NCBI GenBank assembly: GCA_903831585.1
Contig: CAIKYE010000071.1
Span: 1 to 8,816, forward strand
DNA: 8,816 nt
Origin: an uncultured Micrococcales bacterium
GTDB lineage: Bacteria > Actinomycetota > Actinomycetes > Actinomycetales > Microbacteriaceae
Reading direction: 5' to 3'
Shown: piece after piece, positions 6,223 through 8,816 of the stretch
How the letters are laid out: each line of letters opens with the position of its first letter
Numbering within the stretch: the first letter of the stretch is position 1
Position numbers and translations under genes: made by a program
Notes under the pieces: generated by a model
The model's database searches: none
Seen by the model: the letters and a program-made list of their open reading frames with translations, nothing else
What the model was told of the DNA's origin: nothing

Positions 6223-7162
6223 TTAGAGCGTAGGTGCTGGTGTGTGGAACAGCTCCTGGCATGTTTGCAACGCAATAGAAAGTGCTCTGGTGAACCTTGA
6301 AGGTCGGGTCGGCGTGGGTGGTCGGTTTCGAATCCTCGAAGCAACCGCCCTGATCGATAGCTATGTCGACTAGTACGCTGCCTGGCTTCATCTTGCTAAC
6401 CATTTCGTTGGTCACAAGTTTTGGTGCCTTTGCACCTGGAATCAGCACCGCGCCGATAACCAAATCAGCTTCAGTTACAGAGCGCTGCAGCTCATAGGTG
6501 TTGCTCACGATTGTGCGAAGGCGGCCAGCATAGAAGTCATCTAGTTCGCGAAGGCGATACAAGTTAGTGTCGAGAACGGTTACTTCTGCACCCATACCGA
6601 TTGCAATTGCAACGGCGTTTGCTCCGGCAACTCCGGCACCGATGACGGTTACCCGAGCTGGTCGGGTGCCCGGTACGCCAGACATCAGCATTCCGTTGCC
6701 GCCGTTTTGACGCATTAGCGTCTGAGCGCCAACCAGAGGTGCGAGTCGACCGGCAACCTCACTCATCGGGGCCAGTAGAGGCAGCGAGCGCGAGGGCAAC
6801 TGCACTGTCTCATAGGCAATCGAAGTCACTTTGCTCGATAGCAAAACGTCGGTAAGCGGGCGGTCTGCGGCGAGGTGAAGGTAGGTGAACAGGATGAGGC
6901 CTTGGCGAAGAAATCCATACTCGCTTGCAATTGGTTCTTTTACCTTTAGAACCATTTCGCCAGCGGCCCAGGTGCTAGACGCATCTGGGCAAATCTTTGC
7001 GCCTTCGGCTTCATACTCGGCATCTGTGATTGATGATCCGGTGCCGGCTCCGGCTTGCACGAAGACTTCGTGGCCAGCGGTTACAAGTTCGTGAACGCCC
7101 GAGGGGGTGATCGCAACCCGAAATTCATTGTTTTTTACTTCTGCAGGTACAGCGACCTTCAT
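6050..7162 (-). CDS. ald: Alanine dehydrogenase
   Basis: Alanine dehydrogenase (EC 1.4.1.1) interconverts L-alanine and pyruvate plus ammonium with NAD. The 370 residues match the usual length (371 in Mycobacterium tuberculosis) and the numbering coincides: R15 and K75 (KVKEP) bind substrate, H96 (YLHLA) and D270 (DIAIDQGG) are the catalytic pair, GAGVAG (175-180) is the NAD turn, and D198 is at the adenosine-ribose position. [20 protein letters not shown] is also intact. The ATG start at 7160-7162 has GGAGA just upstream. The gene diverges from potD across 188 bases, and its last 173 bases overlap the ATPase gene on the other strand. In a putrescine locus it may recycle alanine formed by a pyruvate-dependent transaminase; this is inferred. 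I could not identify its promoter. Confidence 0.96.
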   Translation of the reverse strand: MKVAVPAEVKNNEFRVAITPSGVHELVTAGHEVFVQAGAGTGSSITDAEYEAEGAKICPDASSTWAAGEMVLKVKEPIASEYGFLRQGLILFTYLHLAADRPLTDVLLSSKVTSIAYETVQLPSRSLPLLAPMSEVAGRLAPLVGAQTLMRQNGGNGMLMSGVPGTRPARVTVIGAGVAGANAVAIAIGMGAEVTVLDTNLYRLRELDDFYAGRLRTIVSNTYELQRSVTEADLVIGAVLIPGAKAPKLVTNEMVSKMKPGSVLVDIAIDQGGCFEDSKPTTHADPTFKVHQSTFYCVANMPGAVPHTSTYALTNATLPYVRAIANRGWKAACSIDGALALGLNTHEGNLLNAGVAEAHGLVAADPATVL

Positions 7163-7255
7163 GATTCTCCGTTTCGGGGAAGCCTCATTGCCACCACCGA
7201 ACTCCAGCCTAGCGGTCGCCCTTGCCCTCAGAAATTCGGCTCAAGTTATTGCGGT

Positions 7256-7267
7256 CTTGACGTCAAG
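7256..7267. promoter_or_regulatory. Perfect 12-bp palindrome, candidate operator between ald and potD
   Basis: CTTGACGTCAAG is a perfect palindrome near the middle of the 188-base divergent region. It contains TTGACG on both strands, so it could also serve as a -35 box either way, but no well-spaced -10 follows on either side (CATTAT at 7276-7281 is only 13 bases away). An operator controlling both ald and the transporter is the simplest reading. The binding protein is unknown. Confidence 0.4.
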
Positions 7268-7316
7268 TTTTGTGGCATTATTGGCTTCGAGCGCATCCGC
7301 GTCTTTGTTGTTGGCT

Positions 7317-7330
7317 GGGCAGTGCTGCCC
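7317..7330 (+). repeat. Short inverted repeat just upstream of the potD ribosome site
   Basis: GGGCAG-TG-CTGCCC has 6-base arms, forming a stem of at least five pairs with a GTGC loop. It is followed by TTTCGATT and then, nine bases after the repeat, by the potD ribosome site. It could be a 5' leader hairpin or a protein site. The T-run is too short for a convincing terminator. Confidence 0.4.
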
Positions 7331-7338
7331 TTTCGATT

Positions 7339-7345
7339 GAAGGAG
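7339..7345 (+). promoter_or_regulatory. Ribosome binding site for potD
   Basis: GAAGGAG ends five bases before the ATG at 7351-7353. It rules out the longer open frame that reaches back to 7270, whose added residues (WHYWLRAHPRLCCW...) read through the leader. Confidence 0.8.
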
Positions 7346-7350
7346 CTCCC

Positions 7351-8586
7351 ATGAAGAACTCAATTAACCAAGACCCAATGTTCCAGCAGCTTTTGTCTGC
7401 TATCAAGTCCTCGCAAGTGACGCGTCGAACCGCGCTCGCGGGATTGGGTGCATCGGCGGCTGCGATTTCGTTAGCGGCCTGTGCTCCGGCCGGCGGAGCC
7501 AAGACACTGACCGCTGCCACAGATCTTTCGGACTCAGAGAAGTTGCTGATTTGGCACAACTGGTCTCTCTACATGGATGAAGACGACAACGGCAAGTATC
7601 CGACACTCGAAAAGTTTCAGGCGCAGACCGGAATCAAAGTCGAATACAAAATTGAGATTGACGACAACGACACTTACTTCGCGAAAGTGCAGAAGCAGTT
7701 GGCTCAGGGTCAAGACATCGGTGCAGATGTTGCTTGCCCAACCGAGTGGATGGCAGCGAAGTGGATTCAGGCCGGCTACGTGCAGAAGTATGATGCCGCA
7801 AACATTCCAAACAAAAAGAATCTTGCACCGGCTTACCTAGGTGCGGCGCACGACCCGAACCGCGATTACTCGATGCCTTACCAGGGCATTCTCGCTGGCA
7901 TCACTTACAACAAAGCCGAGTTCAAAAAAGCAACCGGCAAGGATGCGCCTGGCAGCCTAGAAGACTTGTGGGACCCAGCACTAAAGGGTCGCGTTGGCGT
8001 TCTCTCCGAAATGCGCGATACCATCGGACTTATTTTGATGGCCCAGGGCGTTGACATCACCAGCGAATCTAGCCTCACCGAAGATGCGTTCATGAACGCA
8101 ATCGACTTCTTCGCCGGCAAGGTGGCCGACGGTCAGATCGCACGCATCAAGGGAAACAGCTACTCAGAAGACCTAGAGAACGGCGACACCATCGCTGCTA
8201 TTGCTTGGTCTGGCGACACAGTTCAGCTCAACCTGAGTGCCGAGACCGACAAGTACGGTTTCTTCATTCCAGAGAGCGGCACAACCATCTCGGCTGACTC
8301 GTTCGTTGTACCAATGGGTGCGACTCACAAGTCAAACGTCGAACAGCTAATCAACTACTACTACGACCCAGCGGTTGCAGCAGAGTTGGCCGCTTGGGTT
8401 AACTACGTGACCCCGGTTGTCGGAGCTCAAGAAGAAGCCATGAAGATTGATCCGGCTCTTGCAGAGAACCAATTGATTTTCCCAAGCGAAGAGTTCATGA
8501 AGAACGCCTTTGGTTTCCGTGCACTTTCTGGCGAAGAGTCAGTCAAGTTCGCACAGGCATTCCAAGACGTGCTGCTCGGAGCATAG
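7351..8586 (+). CDS. potD: Polyamine-type ABC transporter substrate-binding lipoprotein
   Basis: This 411-residue extracytoplasmic solute-binding protein of the PotD/PotF family should capture spermidine or putrescine for import. It has a 24-residue polar N-terminal region, then a twin-arginine pair ([11 protein letters not shown]25-R26), a hydrophobic stretch and a lipobox (SLAAC, lipidated C44). It is thus probably a Tat-exported lipoprotein. The mature part follows PotD: WHNWSLYM near its start, a Y(D/S)xPYQG-like strand ([15 protein letters not shown]), a WDPALKG segment, AIAWSGD (equivalent of PotD Trp229) and ADSFVVP (equivalent of Asp257). The PotD Trp255 position appears to be Ser in TISADSF, so ligand preference may differ from E. 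coli PotD. A GAAGGAG site fixes the start. The ATPase gene begins four bases after its stop, so the two are co-transcribed. Family is secure; the precise ligand is inferred from context. Confidence 0.9.
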   Translation: MKNSINQDPMFQQLLSAIKSSQVTRRTALAGLGASAAAISLAACAPAGGAKTLTAATDLSDSEKLLIWHNWSLYMDEDDNGKYPTLEKFQAQTGIKVEYKIEIDDNDTYFAKVQKQLAQGQDIGADVACPTEWMAAKWIQAGYVQKYDAANIPNKKNLAPAYLGAAHDPNRDYSMPYQGILAGITYNKAEFKKATGKDAPGSLEDLWDPALKGRVGVLSEMRDTIGLILMAQGVDITSESSLTEDAFMNAIDFFAGKVADGQIARIKGNSYSEDLENGDTIAAIAWSGDTVQLNLSAETDKYGFFIPESGTTISADSFVVPMGATHKSNVEQLINYYYDPAVAAELAAWVNYVTPVVGAQEEAMKIDPALAENQLIFPSEEFMKNAFGFRALSGEESVKFAQAFQDVLLGA

Positions 8587-8590
8587 GACA

Positions 8591-8816
8591 TTGGCCACCG
8601 AGTTTGTCGCCAGAGGTGCCGATCTCGAACTAGTTGGAATTCGAAAAGAATTTCCTGGCTTCACTGCGATTGATTATCTTGACCTTCATATTCCAGCGGG
8701 TGAGTTCTTCGCTCTGCTTGGCCCATCCGGCTGTGGCAAGACCACCACACTTCGACTAGTTGCTGGGCTTGAACAGCCAACCACCGGACAGATCCTTATC
8801 GGTGGCAAAGATGTAA
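8591..8816 (+). CDS. potA: Polyamine-type ABC transporter ATP-binding protein (5' part)
   Basis: The first 75 codons of an ABC ATPase are present before the window ends. The frame shows an A-loop aromatic (F21 in KEFPGF), the Walker A motif [10 protein letters not shown] (44-53), and [22 protein letters not shown], typical of the PotA/MalK-like importer ATPases. The start is taken as TTG at 8591-8593, four bases after the potD stop. GGAG at 8578-8581, within the end of potD, lies nine bases upstream, and no ATG or GTG start is available nearby. Coupling to potD and family resemblance support a PotA role energising polyamine uptake. Permease genes (potB, potC) would be expected just beyond the window. 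Confidence 0.88.
   Translation, partial: MATEFVARGADLELVGIRKEFPGFTAIDYLDLHIPAGEFFALLGPSGCGKTTTLRLVAGLEQPTTGQILIGGKDV

Noticed and set aside
7257..7281. TTGACG (7257) with CATTAT (7276) as a potD promoter
   Set aside because: The spacing is only 13 bases, too short for a standard housekeeping promoter.
7270..7350. Upstream extension of potD to an ATG at 7270
   Set aside because: It would read through the intergenic leader and the hairpin. The strong GAAGGAG and the Tat/lipobox signal place the start at 7351.
1..8816. CRISPR arrays, insertion sequences, rRNA or tRNA genes
   Set aside because: I looked for regularly spaced repeats, terminal inverted repeats with transposase frames and cloverleaf-like segments. 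I found none.

Overview
The window looks like chromosomal DNA from an actinobacterium of moderate GC content (a little over 50% by eye), most likely a small-genome member of the Microbacteriaceae (freshwater Luna-type lineages). This is an inference from three things: the Lrp regulator, aminotransferase and gamma-aminobutyraldehyde dehydrogenase resemble, in sequence and gene order, a polyamine-catabolism cluster I know from actinobacteria; GTG and TTG starts are frequent; and the gene packing is tight. I see no rRNA, tRNA, insertion sequence, integrase, CRISPR array or phage gene.

Layout. Bases 1-119 hold the 3' end of an unassigned plus-strand gene whose stop codon overlaps the stop of tag. 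Bases 116-1170 (minus) are a two-gene alkylation-repair unit: ogt (O6-alkylguanine transferase) then tag (3-methyladenine glycosylase I), joined by a GTGA stop/start overlap. A strong hairpin at 1195-1243 separates it from the next minus-strand unit, an Lrp/AsnC regulator (2819-3289) followed by a class III aminotransferase (1268-2773). Diverging from that regulator is a gamma-aminobutyraldehyde dehydrogenase (3499-4938, TTG start). Next is a short two-helix FtsK/EccC-like ATPase (5050-6222), whose last 57 codons run antisense into the 3' end of alanine dehydrogenase (6050-7162, minus). Diverging from ald are a polyamine-type ABC-transporter lipoprotein (potD, 7351-8586) and its ATPase (potA, from 8591, cut by the window end).

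How the genes fit together. PotD and PotA would import putrescine or spermidine. The aminotransferase would deaminate putrescine to 4-aminobutanal, and the dehydrogenase would oxidise that to GABA, under the local Lrp-type regulator. If the aminotransferase uses pyruvate as amino acceptor it produces L-alanine, which Ald would convert back to pyruvate with release of ammonium and NADH. That makes ald a plausible functional partner and not a bystander. The FtsK-like gene has no obvious role in this pathway.

Most of the window is recognisable metabolism and repair. The parts that deserve a second look are the solitary FtsK/EccC-like ATPase with its overprinted tail, the putative pyruvate/alanine cycle, the Gly-Cys-His-Arg active site of Ogt, and inverted repeats in the two divergent intergenic regions.
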